Source of the DNA: Streptomyces sp. LHD-70
Lineage (GTDB): Bacteria > Actinomycetota > Actinomycetes > Streptomycetales > Streptomycetaceae
Assembly (NCBI RefSeq): GCF_031157275.1
Contig: NZ_JAVIFW010000016.1
Location: forward strand, 1 to 64,000
DNA: 64,000 bases
Direction of reading: 5' to 3'
Below are positions 37,282-45,569 of this stretch, piece by piece. How positions within the stretch are numbered: the first letter of the stretch is position 1; every line of letters begins with the position of its first letter. Made by a program: the position numbers and the translations under genes. Below the pieces are notes generated by a model that saw only the letters and a list, made by a program, of their open reading frames with translations, had not been told where the DNA came from and searched no databases.

Positions 37282-38175
37282 TCAGATGACAGGAGGTCGG
37301 CCCAGTCGGGTCAGCCGCCAGACCGTGCGCCACTTCATCGGGTGGCGCGGGCCGCACGGGCTCGTCCAGCCCTCCTTGAAGCCGCCGAGCCACGCCCGGA
37401 GCGCGGGCTTCGAGGGCCGCCGCGCGAGCGTGAGCAGCAGCCACACCCCGAGGTACACGGGGACGAGCGGCGCGGGCAGGTTCCGGCGGGCGAGCCAGAC
37501 GCGGTTGCGGGCGACCATGCGGTGGTAGACCGCGTGCCGCGAGGGGGCCGTCGTCGGGTGGTGCAGGACCATGTCGGCCCGGTAGTCGATCATCCAGCCC
37601 GCATCGAGGGCGCGCCAGGCGAGGTCGGTCTCCTCGTGCGCGTAGAAGAAGTCGTCGGGCAGGCCGCCGACCTGCGCGAAGACCGTCGTACGTACGGCGT
37701 TGGCGCCGCCGAGGAACGTGGTGACGCGGGAGCTGCGCATCGGGTCGGCGGCGCGCAGGCGCGGCACGTGGCGGCGCTGGGTCTCACCGGTGTCCGGGTC
37801 GGCGATGCGGAAGCTGACGATGCCGAGCTCGGGGTCGGCGGCGAACGCCTCACGGCAGAGCTGCGCCGTGTCCGTGCGCGGCAGGAGTCCGTCGTCGTCC
37901 AGGAAGAGGAGTACGTCTACGTCCTCGCCGCCCGGGCCGAAGGCCTCGATGCCGACGTTGCGGCCGCCGGGGATGCCGAGGTTCTCGGGGAGCTCGATGG
38001 TCCGTACGCCTTCGGGGACGTCGGGGACCGGGGAGCCGTTGCCGACCACGACCACCTCGACCCGGTCGCCGTCCTGCTTGGCGACGGAGTCGAGGAGGGC
38101 GCGGAGCTCCTCGGGGCGGTTGCCCATCGTGATGATGACCGCGCCGACCTTGAGCTGCTGTGCGGGGGCCGTCAT
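37282..38175 (-). CDS. family 2 glycosyltransferase
   Basis: The 297-residue enzyme has the GT-A fold start VGAVIITMGNRPEELRALLDSV (~10-31), ENLGIPGGRNVGIEAFG (~64-80), DVLLFLDDDGLLP with the DxD metal site at ~93-95, and GGANAVRTTVFAQVGGLPDDFFYAHEETDLAWRALDAGW, the acceptor and catalytic ED region. A weakly hydrophobic stretch near 250 may tie it to the membrane. It resembles rhamnosyl/galactofuranosyl transferases of wall polymers. The ATG overlaps the CDP-alcohol transferase stop (ATGA). It may add sugars to the polymer built by its neighbours. Confidence 0.92.
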   Translation of the reverse strand: MTAPAQQLKVGAVIITMGNRPEELRALLDSVAKQDGDRVEVVVVGNGSPVPDVPEGVRTIELPENLGIPGGRNVGIEAFGPGGEDVDVLLFLDDDGLLPRTDTAQLCREAFAADPELGIVSFRIADPDTGETQRRHVPRLRAADPMRSSRVTTFLGGANAVRTTVFAQVGGLPDDFFYAHEETDLAWRALDAGWMIDYRADMVLHHPTTAPSRHAVYHRMVARNRVWLARRNLPAPLVPVYLGVWLLLTLARRPSKPALRAWLGGFKEGWTSPCGPRHPMKWRTVWRLTRLGRPPVI

Positions 38176-38951
38176 TTGAGCCTGCTCGAGACGAGGATGG
38201 ACACGAGGTGCAGCAGGGTCTGGAGCAGCGCGATACCGGCGAGGACCGCGACGCCGAGCCGCGAGAAGAACAGGTCGCCCCGGATGCTGTCGATGACCGC
38301 GATGGCCAGGATCAGCAGGGACGCCTCCACGCCGAGGATCAGGCGGTGGAACTTCAGCGCGGCGGCGGCCTTGCGGGCCAGCGCCATGCCGGAGGAGCGC
38401 GGCTCGGCGGCCGACTCCTGGACGGGGGGCTTGCCGGTCTGGTGGCGGGCCACGCCGACCAGGTCCGTCTCGGCCTTGATCAGGATCGCGCCGAGCGCGG
38501 CGAGCGTGCCGAGGAATGCCCAGAGCCAGTCGATGCGCCCGGAACCCCACAGGTCGGCGGCGCGCAGGCCGAAGCCGACCAGGACCGCGGCGTCGCAGAG
38601 GTACGCGGCGACGCGGTCCAGGTAGACGCCCGCCATCGAGTACTGCTTCTTCCAGCGGGCGATCTCGCCGTCGACGCAGTCGAGCAGCAGGTAGAGCTGG
38701 ACCGCGAGCACGCCGAGCACCGCGCCCGTGATCCCCGGCACCAGGAGGGCCGGGGCCGCGAGGGCGCCCGCGAGGGTCATCACGTAGGTCAGCTGGTTGG
38801 GCGTGACCTTGGTGTTCACCAGGTGGCGGTCGATGCGCAGGGAGACCTCGCGCATGTAGAGCCGGCCGGCCCAGTGCTCGCCGCTCCGCCGGTCCTTCAC
38901 ACCCGGGGGGTGAACGACCGGCCGGAGCTCAGCTACCGATGGCTTTTGCAT
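38172..38951 (-). CDS. CDP-alcohol phosphatidyltransferase family enzyme
   Basis: The 259-residue membrane enzyme carries the full motif LDCVDGEIARWKKQYSMAGVYLDRVAAYLCD (D-x2-DG-x2-AR-x8-G-x3-D-x3-D) near residues 85-115, with about six membrane segments around it. It transfers a phospho-alcohol from a CDP-linked donor to an acceptor lipid or polyol. The first 45 residues are cytoplasmic and contain HWAGRLYMREVSLRIDRHLV. ATG 38951 lies within the end of the dehydrogenase gene (23-base overlap). Donor and acceptor are unknown; the gene set suggests a glycerol-phosphate-like donor. Confidence 0.93.
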   Translation of the reverse strand: MQKPSVAELRPVVHPPGVKDRRSGEHWAGRLYMREVSLRIDRHLVNTKVTPNQLTYVMTLAGALAAPALLVPGITGAVLGVLAVQLYLLLDCVDGEIARWKKQYSMAGVYLDRVAAYLCDAAVLVGFGLRAADLWGSGRIDWLWAFLGTLAALGAILIKAETDLVGVARHQTGKPPVQESAAEPRSSGMALARKAAAALKFHRLILGVEASLLILAIAVIDSIRGDLFFSRLGVAVLAGIALLQTLLHLVSILVSSRLK

Positions 38952-39996
38952 AGTCGGCGTAGGCGTCCCTGATCTGGTCGGCGTTGAGGTCGAGGTGCTC
39001 GAGGATGGTGTAGCGGCCCGGCCGGGTCTGCGGAGCGAACTCCACGACCTGGACGAACTCGTCCACGGTGAAGCCGATCTCCTCGGGCGACACGGGCAGG
39101 CCGTGGCGGCGCAGCACGTCGGCCATGTAGCCGGACTCCTCGCGGGCACCGCGCAGGTGCATCGCGAAGGCCGCGCCCAGGCCGCACTGCTCGCCGTGGC
39201 TGGCGGCGCGCTTGGGGAAGAGGAGGTCGAAGGCGTGGTTGATCTCGTGGCAGGCGCCGGAGGCGGGCCGGGAGTCGCCGGACACCGACATGGCGATGCC
39301 GGTGAGGACCAGGCCCTCGGCCAGAACCTGCAGGAAGCCGTCGTCGCCGACGCCGCCGGGGTGGCGGAGCACGGCCTCGCCGGCCTGGCGGGCCATGGCC
39401 GCCGCGAGTCCGTCGATGTCCTCGCCGCGCTCGCGGGCGGCGAGCTCCCAGTCCGCGACCGCGGAGATGTTGGACAGGGCGTCGCCGATGCCGGAGCGCA
39501 CGAAGCGGACCGGCGCCTCCCGGATGATGTCGAGGTCGATGACGACCGCGATCGGGTTCGGCACCCCGTACGAGCCGCGGCCCGCGTCGTTGTCGAGGGT
39601 CGCGACGGGCGAGCAGAGGCCGTCGTGCGACAGGTTCGTCGCGACGGCGACCAGCGGCAGGCCGACGCGGGCCGCGGCGAACTTGGCGCAGTCGATGATC
39701 TTGCCGCCGCCGAGGCCGACGACCGCGTCGTAGCGGCCCGCCTTCTTTATGTCGTCGGCGAGCTTGATCGCGTCGTCCAGGGTGCCGCCGCCGACCTCGA
39801 ACCACTCGGCGCGGGGCAGCGAGGGTTCGAGGCGGGCGCGCAGGGCGGCGCCCGAGCCACCGCTGATCGCGATGGCCAGGCGCCCCGTGGACGAGGAGAT
39901 CCGCTGGTCGGCCAGCACCCCGGCGAGGTCGTTCAGGGCCCCGGCCCGGATGTCGACGACGACCGGTGAGGGGATGAGCCTCGTCAGTACTGGCAC
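38929..39996 (-). CDS. iron/zinc alcohol dehydrogenase, glycerol-1-phosphate dehydrogenase-like (AraM type)
   Basis: The 355-residue protein has a dinucleotide-binding half with VVGLGGGKIIDCAKFAAARVGLPLVAVATNLSHDGLCSP (~92-130). The GGG-x-x-IDCAK and SHDG-x-x-SP blocks are hallmarks of G1P dehydrogenases (EgsA, AraM). Metal-ligand His lie in ACHEINHAFD (~248) and RAASHGEQCGLG (~264). It would reduce dihydroxyacetone phosphate to sn-glycerol 1-phosphate, or a close polyol analogue. Neighbours are a cytidylyltransferase-like enzyme and two CDP-alcohol transferases, so its product may be activated with CTP and moved to a lipid or polymer. Confidence 0.88.
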   Translation of the reverse strand: MPVLTRLIPSPVVVDIRAGALNDLAGVLADQRISSSTGRLAIAISGGSGAALRARLEPSLPRAEWFEVGGGTLDDAIKLADDIKKAGRYDAVVGLGGGKIIDCAKFAAARVGLPLVAVATNLSHDGLCSPVATLDNDAGRGSYGVPNPIAVVIDLDIIREAPVRFVRSGIGDALSNISAVADWELAARERGEDIDGLAAAMARQAGEAVLRHPGGVGDDGFLQVLAEGLVLTGIAMSVSGDSRPASGACHEINHAFDLLFPKRAASHGEQCGLGAAFAMHLRGAREESGYMADVLRRHGLPVSPEEIGFTVDEFVQVVEFAPQTRPGRYTILEHLDLNADQIRDAYADYAKAIGS

Positions 39997-40736
39997 GCGA
40001 TCTCCCTGGCCTTGGCGAGGTCGTCGTGGTTGTCGATCTCGACCCAGGACACGTCGCCGATCGGGGCGACGTCGATCTTGAAGCCGCGGTTCACGAGCTC
40101 CTGGTAGCCGTCCTCGTAGTACAGCTGCGGGTCGCGCTCGTACGTCGCCTTCAGGGCGTCGGCCAGCTCGTCGGCGGCCTCGCCCTCGATGAGGGTGACG
40201 CCGATGTACTCACCGGTGGCCTCGGACGGGTCCATCAGCTTGGTGATGCGCTGCATGCCCTTGTCGGGGTCGACGACGACCTTCATCTCCTCGTCGCCCA
40301 GGTTCTTGACCGTGTCCAGGGCGAGGATGATCTTCTTGCCGTCGCCGCGGGCGGCGAGCAGGGTCTTCTCGACGGAGACCGGGTGCACGGTGTCGCCGTT
40401 GGCGAGGATCACCGAGTGCTTGATGGCGTCACGGCCGCACCACAGGGAGTAGGCGTTGTTCCACTTCTCGGCGATGTCGTTCTCGATGAGCGTCAGCTTC
40501 AGGCCGTACTTCGCCTCGAGCGCGGCCTTGCGCTCGTACACGACCTCCTTGCGGTAGCCGACGATGATGCCGACCTCCGTCAGACCGATCTCGGCGAAGT
40601 TCTTCAGGGTGAGGTCGAGGACGGAGAGCTCGTTCTCGGTTCCCTCGCCCACCACGGGCACCAACGCCTTGGGAAGCGTCTCGGTGTAGGGGCGAAGCCG
40701 ACTGCCGGCGCCGGCGGCCAGGACGAGGCCGATCAT
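39984..40736 (-). CDS. sugar/polyol-phosphate nucleotidyltransferase
   Basis: The 250-residue enzyme has the NTP-transferase start MIGLVLAAGAGSRLRPYTETLPKALVPV (~1-28), IIVGYRKEVV, ENDIAEKWNNAYSLWCGRDAI (~85-105) and ILANGDTVHP, the metal Asp. The ENDIAEKWNNAYSLW stretch recalls LicC-type phosphocholine and inositol-1-phosphate cytidylyltransferases rather than hexose enzymes. It probably makes a CDP-polyol for the CDP-alcohol transferases on either side. It overlaps both neighbours by 4-13 bases. Substrate is inferred. Confidence 0.9.
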   Translation of the reverse strand: MIGLVLAAGAGSRLRPYTETLPKALVPVVGEGTENELSVLDLTLKNFAEIGLTEVGIIVGYRKEVVYERKAALEAKYGLKLTLIENDIAEKWNNAYSLWCGRDAIKHSVILANGDTVHPVSVEKTLLAARGDGKKIILALDTVKNLGDEEMKVVVDPDKGMQRITKLMDPSEATGEYIGVTLIEGEAADELADALKATYERDPQLYYEDGYQELVNRGFKIDVAPIGDVSWVEIDNHDDLAKAREIACQY

Positions 40737-42550
40737 GCGGGTTCTCCTTCATCGTGTACGGCGGGTGCGCCTTCGTTGTGGGCGGTCACCCAGAAGCGGA
40801 TGCTCTCGACGAGCACCACGAGCGCCACGGCCACGGCGAACACCGTGAGCGCGACAGTGAAACCTTGTGCGGGCAGCAGTGCGGCGGCGAGTACGACCGC
40901 CAGCGCCCTGCCTTCCTGCCCCCCGATCGCGCGCACCAGCCAGTGCGGGGGCGCGCCGGCGTCACCGCGGATGCGGTACACCGTGTCGTAGTGATGGTAG
41001 GCGACCGCGGCCACCAGTCCGAAAGCCGCGGGCAAGGCCCCGTTCACGTCCGCGGCGGCCGCGAGCAGCAGGACCGTCAGGTACTCGGCGGCCCGGAAGA
41101 ACGGCGGGACCAGCCAGTCCAGGGCGCCCTTGAGGGGCCGGGCGAGCGCGAGGCCGGAGGCCGCCACGTACACCGCCGCGACGACGATCACCCAGGTGCT
41201 GCCGTACGACGTGAGAGCCGCCACAGCGACGAGCAGGGCGGCGCCCGCGAAGGCGACGACCGGGGCGGGCAGGGGGCGCAGGCGGCGGCCGAGCGCGGCG
41301 AAGGAGTCGGCGAGCGTGCCGTTGTCGGCGAGGTCCGCCAGGGCCTGCGCGGCGCGGTCGGTGCGGTGGGCCTTGCGGGTCACGGAGCGCAGGACGCGTC
41401 CGGCCGTGGTGTAGCAGGCGGCGAAGGCGCAGCCGATGAGCAGGACCCAGAAGGTGATGCGCGGGGTGGTCACGGCGGTGAGCAGGGCGATCAGCGCCCA
41501 GCGCTCACCGATCGGCAGCACGATCATGCGGCGCACCCAGACCGTCCACCCGACGCTGTCGAGCTTGCCCGAAAGGGCCGCGGTGGGGCTGGTGTTGGCG
41601 GTCGCGTCGTGATTGGCCTCGTTGAACGAGAAGTCGACCACATGCCGGCACGTCTGCAGCACCATCGCGCCGAGTGCGAGGGCCCACACGTCGTCACCGC
41701 CGCCGCTCGCGTTGGCGGCGCCGAGGGCGAGGCCCGCGTAGTAGGCGTACTCCTTGGCGCGGTCGAAGGTGGCGTCGAGCCAGGCGCCCATCGTCGAGTA
41801 CTGCAGCGAATAGCGGGCCAGCTGGCCGTCGGTGCAGTCGAGGACGAAGGACAGGATCAGCAGGATGCCGGCGGCGACGAAGCCGAGGCGCGTGCCGGTC
41901 GCGGCGCAGCCCGCCGCGATCAGGGCGGTGGCGAGTGAGGCGGTGGTGACCTGGTTCGGGGTCAGCCCGCGCTGGGCGCACCAGCGGGCGATGTACTTCG
42001 AGTACGGGCTGATGCAGTACGTGGTGAAGAAGCCGTCGCGGGACTTCACCGCCGTACGCAGCCGGATCGCCTCGTCGTCCACGGCGGCGACGGCCTGGCG
42101 GGCCTCGTTGCGGGCCTGCGGGTCGTGCGGGACGGTCGCGACGAGGGCGCCGAGGTCCGGGCGGTGCACGGGTACGTCGTCCGCGGCGAGCTCCGCGGCC
42201 GCGCGGTCGGCCAGGACGTCGGAGCGCAGGACCGTGTCACCGGCCGGGGCCTGCGCGGCGGTACGGACGGCGCGGGCGAGGGCGGCGCGGGCGGACGGCT
42301 GCGCGGTGACGGCGCCGGGGACGGCGCTCGCCGGGAAGCGCGGGTCAGTGAGGCCCAGGCGCAGGGCGTGCACATGGCCAACGAAGCCGGCGTCGACGAG
42401 CGCGACCCGCTCGCCCGCCGGGGCCTCGGCGAGCAGGGCCTCGACGTCCGCTGCTCGCGATGCGACCCGCACGTCGAAGCCGAGGCCTTGGAGGTCGCCC
42501 TCGAGCGACGAGCCAGGGACCGGCTGGCCGGTGAGGATGGCGGTCGACAG
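40733..42550 (-). CDS. CDP-alcohol phosphotransferase with N-terminal domain and DUF5941-type C-terminal part
   Basis: The ~605-residue membrane protein has an N-terminal globular ~150 residues, then FVLDCTDGQLARYSLQYSTMGAWLDATFDRAKEYAYY, a complete CDP-alcohol transferase motif, in a six-helix core. A second multi-helix half follows, with FWVLLIGCAFAACYTTAGRVL and a late PPFFRAAEYLTVLLLAAA. The N-terminal domain is NTP-transferase-like in shape but lacks its motif. The usual starts give GTG 42472; a CTG at 42550 with AAGGAG nine bases ahead adds STAILTGQPVPGSSLEGDL, which fits the family N-terminus as I recall it. It is the first gene of the polymer operon. Confidence 0.82.
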   Translation of the reverse strand: MSTAILTGQPVPGSSLEGDLQGLGFDVRVASRAADVEALLAEAPAGERVALVDAGFVGHVHALRLGLTDPRFPASAVPGAVTAQPSARAALARAVRTAAQAPAGDTVLRSDVLADRAAAELAADDVPVHRPDLGALVATVPHDPQARNEARQAVAAVDDEAIRLRTAVKSRDGFFTTYCISPYSKYIARWCAQRGLTPNQVTTASLATALIAAGCAATGTRLGFVAAGILLILSFVLDCTDGQLARYSLQYSTMGAWLDATFDRAKEYAYYAGLALGAANASGGGDDVWALALGAMVLQTCRHVVDFSFNEANHDATANTSPTAALSGKLDSVGWTVWVRRMIVLPIGERWALIALLTAVTTPRITFWVLLIGCAFAACYTTAGRVLRSVTRKAHRTDRAAQALADLADNGTLADSFAALGRRLRPLPAPVVAFAGAALLVAVAALTSYGSTWVIVVAAVYVAASGLALARPLKGALDWLVPPFFRAAEYLTVLLLAAAADVNGALPAAFGLVAAVAYHHYDTVYRIRGDAGAPPHWLVRAIGGQEGRALAVVLAAALLPAQGFTVALTVFAVAVALVVLVESIRFWVTAHNEGAPAVHDEGEPA

Positions 42551-42980
42551 ACGAACTCACTCCTTGGGGTCGGCGCGCGCGGGCGCCGGGCAGCGTGCAA
42601 GGCGCCTCCGGCCGAGGGGCGGCCGGGCGGCACGTCGGCGAAGGCTATCGGATGATGGGAAGCGGTAATTCACCGCCCGTTTACGGCCCGATAAGCGCGG
42701 TCTGCAAGGCACGTCCAAGGGCCTGACCGCATCGGTCATCATCATCGAACAGGGTGCCGCGCGACAAACTCCCGAGGGCGCCCGCCCTCGGCGACCAGCG
42801 TCCCAGATGATCTTGCCAGCTCTCTGACCTGGAGTCATTTCCGCAGGTCAGGGCACATGACAACGGTGTTCAGTGCCGTGTTGCCCCATACCCCACCCCC
42901 GTAGTTGACTGGCTGTCGCCGCCGGGCAACCGGCAGGAGAGAACGATCACGAGCACGTCCGCCGAGACGAGGGGGACCCC
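42551..42980. promoter_or_regulatory. 430-bp divergent control region (polymer operon / cation exporter)
   Basis: No gene is seen. The region contains a hairpin CCGAGGGCG-CC-CGCCCTCGG at 42772-42791 and an 8-bp inverted repeat CTGACCTG / CAGGTCAG at 42824-42831 and 42844-42851 with a 12-base spacer. The latter lies ~130 bp ahead of the exporter start and could be a metal-regulator operator. GAGGGGGA at ~42967 is the exporter ribosome site. Confidence 0.5.
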
Positions 42981-43925
42981 ATGGGGGCCGGGCACGACCA
43001 CGGACATGGGCACGGCCATGGCGAGCCGCCGCTGACCGGCACGGCCGCGGCCGCGTACAAGGGACGGCTGCGCATCGCGCTGAGCATCACGCTGTTCGTG
43101 ATGGTGGTGCAGATCGTCGGCGGCATCGCGGCCAACTCGCTCGCCCTCGTCGCCGACGCCGCGCACATGGCGACGGACGCGCTCGGGCTCGCGATGGCGC
43201 TGCTCGCGATCCACTTCGCCAACCGCCCCGCGTCCGGCAACCGCACGTTCGGCTACGCCCGCGCGGAGATACTCGCGGCGCTCGCCAACTGCCTGCTGCT
43301 GCTCGGCGTGGGCAGCTTCGTCCTCGTCGAGGCGGTGCAGCGGTTCATCGAGCCCTCGCCGACGCACGGCTCGCTCGCGATCGTCTACGGCGTGATCGGC
43401 CTGGTCGCCAACATGATCTCGCTGACGCTCCTGCTGCGCGGCCAGCGCGAGAGCCTCAACGTCCGCGGCGCCTTCCTGGAGGTCCTCGCGGACGCGCTCG
43501 GCTCCGCCACGGTGATCGTCGCCGCGACCCTGATCGTGCTCACCGGCTGGCAGGCCTGGGACCCGATCGCCTCGATCGTGATCGGCCTGATGATCGTTCC
43601 TCGTACGGTGAAGCTGCTGCGCGAGACGGTCAACGTGCTCCTGGAGTCCGCGCCCAAGGGTGTCGACATGGCCGAGGTGCGGGCGCACATACTGGAGCTG
43701 CCCGGCGTGCAGGACGTGCACGACCTGCACGCCTGGACGATCACCTCGGGGATGCCGGTCCTCTCCGCGCACGTGGTGGTCGACCACGACGTCCTCGACT
43801 CGGTGGGGCACGAGAAGCTCCTGCACGAGCTGCAGCACTGCATCGGGGACCACTTCGACGTGGAGCACTGCACGTTCCAGCTGGAGCCGAGCGGGCACGA
43901 GGCGCACGAGAAGGTCTGCCACTGA
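42981..43925 (+). CDS. cation diffusion facilitator (Zn/Co/Cd exporter)
   Basis: The 314-residue protein opens with a His-rich, metal-binding start (AGHDHGHGHGHGEPP). It then has six membrane segments with LVADAAHMATDALGLAMALLAI (H-D type site, ~54-75) and FLEVLADALGSATVIVAA (~161-178), the two half-sites of the CDF transport centre. The C-terminal cytoplasmic domain has DVHDLHAWTITSGMPVLSAHVVVD, a ferredoxin-like metal sensor. It exports Zn2+ or similar ions in exchange for H+. ATG 42981 follows GGGGGA. It is divergent from the polymer operon and ends before a small leader-like frame. Confidence 0.95.
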   Translation: MGAGHDHGHGHGHGEPPLTGTAAAAYKGRLRIALSITLFVMVVQIVGGIAANSLALVADAAHMATDALGLAMALLAIHFANRPASGNRTFGYARAEILAALANCLLLLGVGSFVLVEAVQRFIEPSPTHGSLAIVYGVIGLVANMISLTLLLRGQRESLNVRGAFLEVLADALGSATVIVAATLIVLTGWQAWDPIASIVIGLMIVPRTVKLLRETVNVLLESAPKGVDMAEVRAHILELPGVQDVHDLHAWTITSGMPVLSAHVVVDHDVLDSVGHEKLLHELQHCIGDHFDVEHCTFQLEPSGHEAHEKVCH

Positions 43926-44002
43926 CACCCACGCCCACGTCCACGCCCACGCCCTCCCTCACTGATGGTGATAGTCTGGCCATCGATCTTGGAGGTGGGT
44001 TG

Positions 44003-44071
44003 ATGACTGTCGCGTTCCGCGCTGCCGTGCGCAGCGACATGGTCGTCCCTGTTCTCCGGGCTCGCGGCTGA
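44003..44071 (+). CDS. 22-residue small open frame with strong ribosome site
   Basis: GGAGG lies 7 bases ahead of ATG 44003, and the frame reads MTVAFRAAVRSDMVVPVLRA then RG and TGA. A TAGTCT box with TGATGGTGA before it (43968-43977) could be its promoter. It ends 80 bp before the methyltransferase-GNAT gene. It may be a leader peptide or a small independent protein. No family is recognised. Confidence 0.45.
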   Translation: MTVAFRAAVRSDMVVPVLRARG

Positions 44072-44151
44072 CCGGCGAGAGCTCCTCCGGGCTCCGCTCG
44101 ACCAGGGGGTACCCCCGCCCGCGAACCCACCCCACCCAAAGGGTTCTCACG

Positions 44152-45429
44152 TTGTCCGACCACAACGACGTCAACGACGCCTCCACCGAGGCCGCCTCCT
44201 ACGAGGCCTTCTTCGCCCTGCACCACGGACTCCCCCGGCAGGGCCCCGGCTCCGACGCCACCACCCGGCACCTCCTCTCCCTCGTCGGCCCCCTGCCCGA
44301 GCGGCCGCGCATCCTCGACCTGGGCTGCGGCCCCGGCCGTGCCGCGCTGCTGCTCGCCGCGGAAGCCGGCGCCGAGGTGACCGCCGTCGACCTGCACCGC
44401 CCGTTCCTCGACGAGCTCGACGAGGCCGCGGCCGCACGCGGGCTCGGCGACCGCATCACCACCGTCCAGGCCGACATGGGCGAACTGCCGCTGCCCGACG
44501 GCTCGTACGACATGGTGTGGGCGGAGAGTTCGGCGTACAGCATCGGCTTCGACACCGCGCTGCGCTCCTGGCGCCGATTGCTCGCGCCCGGGGGCGCACT
44601 GGTGCTCACCGAGTGCGAGTGGACCACCGCTGCGCCGTCCCGCGAGGCCCGCGCCTTCTGGGACCGGCACTACGCGCTGCGCACGGGCGCGGCGAACCGC
44701 TGGGCCGCGGCGGCCGCCGGGTACTCCGTGCTCGGGGTCCACCACCAGCCCGAGTCCGACTGGGACGCGTACTACGGCCCGCTCGCCGAGCGGGCCGACG
44801 CCGCCGATCCGCGGGAGCCCGGCATGGCCGGGGCGCTCGCCGCCACCCGCGAGGAGATCCGGATGCGGGCGGAGCACGGCGGTGAGTACGGCTATACCGG
44901 CTATGTCCTCAAGGACTCGCGCTGGCGCGTGCGCCCCGAGCGGGCGGCGGACGTCGCGACCGTGCACGCGGTCAACGCGGCGGCGTTCCCCACCGAGGAC
45001 GAGGCCCGGCTCGTCGATGCCCTCCGCGCCGACCCGGACGCCTGGATCGACGGGCTTTCGTACGTGGCCGAAGGGCCGGACGGCCGGATCGCCGCGTACG
45101 CCCTGTTGACACGCTGCCGGGTCGGTGGCAGGGCGGCGCTGTGCCTGGCGCCGGTCGCCACCGAGCCGGAGCTCCAGGGGCAGGGCGCGGGTTCGGCCGT
45201 GATCGCGGCCGTGCTCGACGCGGCGCGGGCGCGCGGTGAGGAGCGGCTCGTGGTGGTGCTCGGGCATCCCGGGTACTACCCGAGGTTCGGCTTCACGCGC
45301 GCTTCCGGTCTCGGGGTCCGGGTGGCCTTCGACGTACCGGACGAGGCGGTGATGGCGCTGGCCCTCGACGCCTCGGAGCGGGAGCTGCCGAGCGGCACGG
45401 TCGCCTATCCGGCGGCGTTCGGGGTCTGA
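44152..45429 (+). CDS. fusion of SAM-dependent methyltransferase and GNAT acetyltransferase
   Basis: The 425-residue protein starts at TTG 44152. Residues ~40-165 are a class I methyltransferase: ILDLGCGPGRAALLLAAEAGAEVTAVDL (motif I, ~54-81), ADMGELPLPDGSYDMVWAES and LLAPGGALVLTE. Residues ~265-415 are a GNAT domain: VRPERAADVATVHAVNAAAF, VATEPELQGQGAGSAVI (acetyl-CoA loop) and HPGYYPRFGF, as in YhbS-like N-acetyltransferases. Each half is close to full length. The fusion could methylate and acetylate the same amine-containing compound, or merely join two self-protection enzymes. Substrate unknown. Confidence 0.9.
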   Translation: MSDHNDVNDASTEAASYEAFFALHHGLPRQGPGSDATTRHLLSLVGPLPERPRILDLGCGPGRAALLLAAEAGAEVTAVDLHRPFLDELDEAAAARGLGDRITTVQADMGELPLPDGSYDMVWAESSAYSIGFDTALRSWRRLLAPGGALVLTECEWTTAAPSREARAFWDRHYALRTGAANRWAAAAAGYSVLGVHHQPESDWDAYYGPLAERADAADPREPGMAGALAATREEIRMRAEHGGEYGYTGYVLKDSRWRVRPERAADVATVHAVNAAAFPTEDEARLVDALRADPDAWIDGLSYVAEGPDGRIAAYALLTRCRVGGRAALCLAPVATEPELQGQGAGSAVIAAVLDAARARGEERLVVVLGHPGYYPRFGFTRASGLGVRVAFDVPDEAVMALALDASERELPSGTVAYPAAFGV

Positions 45430-45569
45430 GCCCTGAAATCGCCGTTCCGTCCCCGGCGTGCGGGTCGCGCGCCGGGGACGGGACATGACATGCGGTTCCG
45501 AGAAGTGTCGGGATGCGCCGTATGCGTACGGCAGACTTGTGGGGTCGAAGACCGAATCGAAGGATGGTT

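Noticed and set aside
42772..42791. Strong terminator hairpin between the polymer operon and cation exporter
   Set aside because: The stem is perfect but short with a two-base centre and lies between divergent genes, where no terminator is expected.
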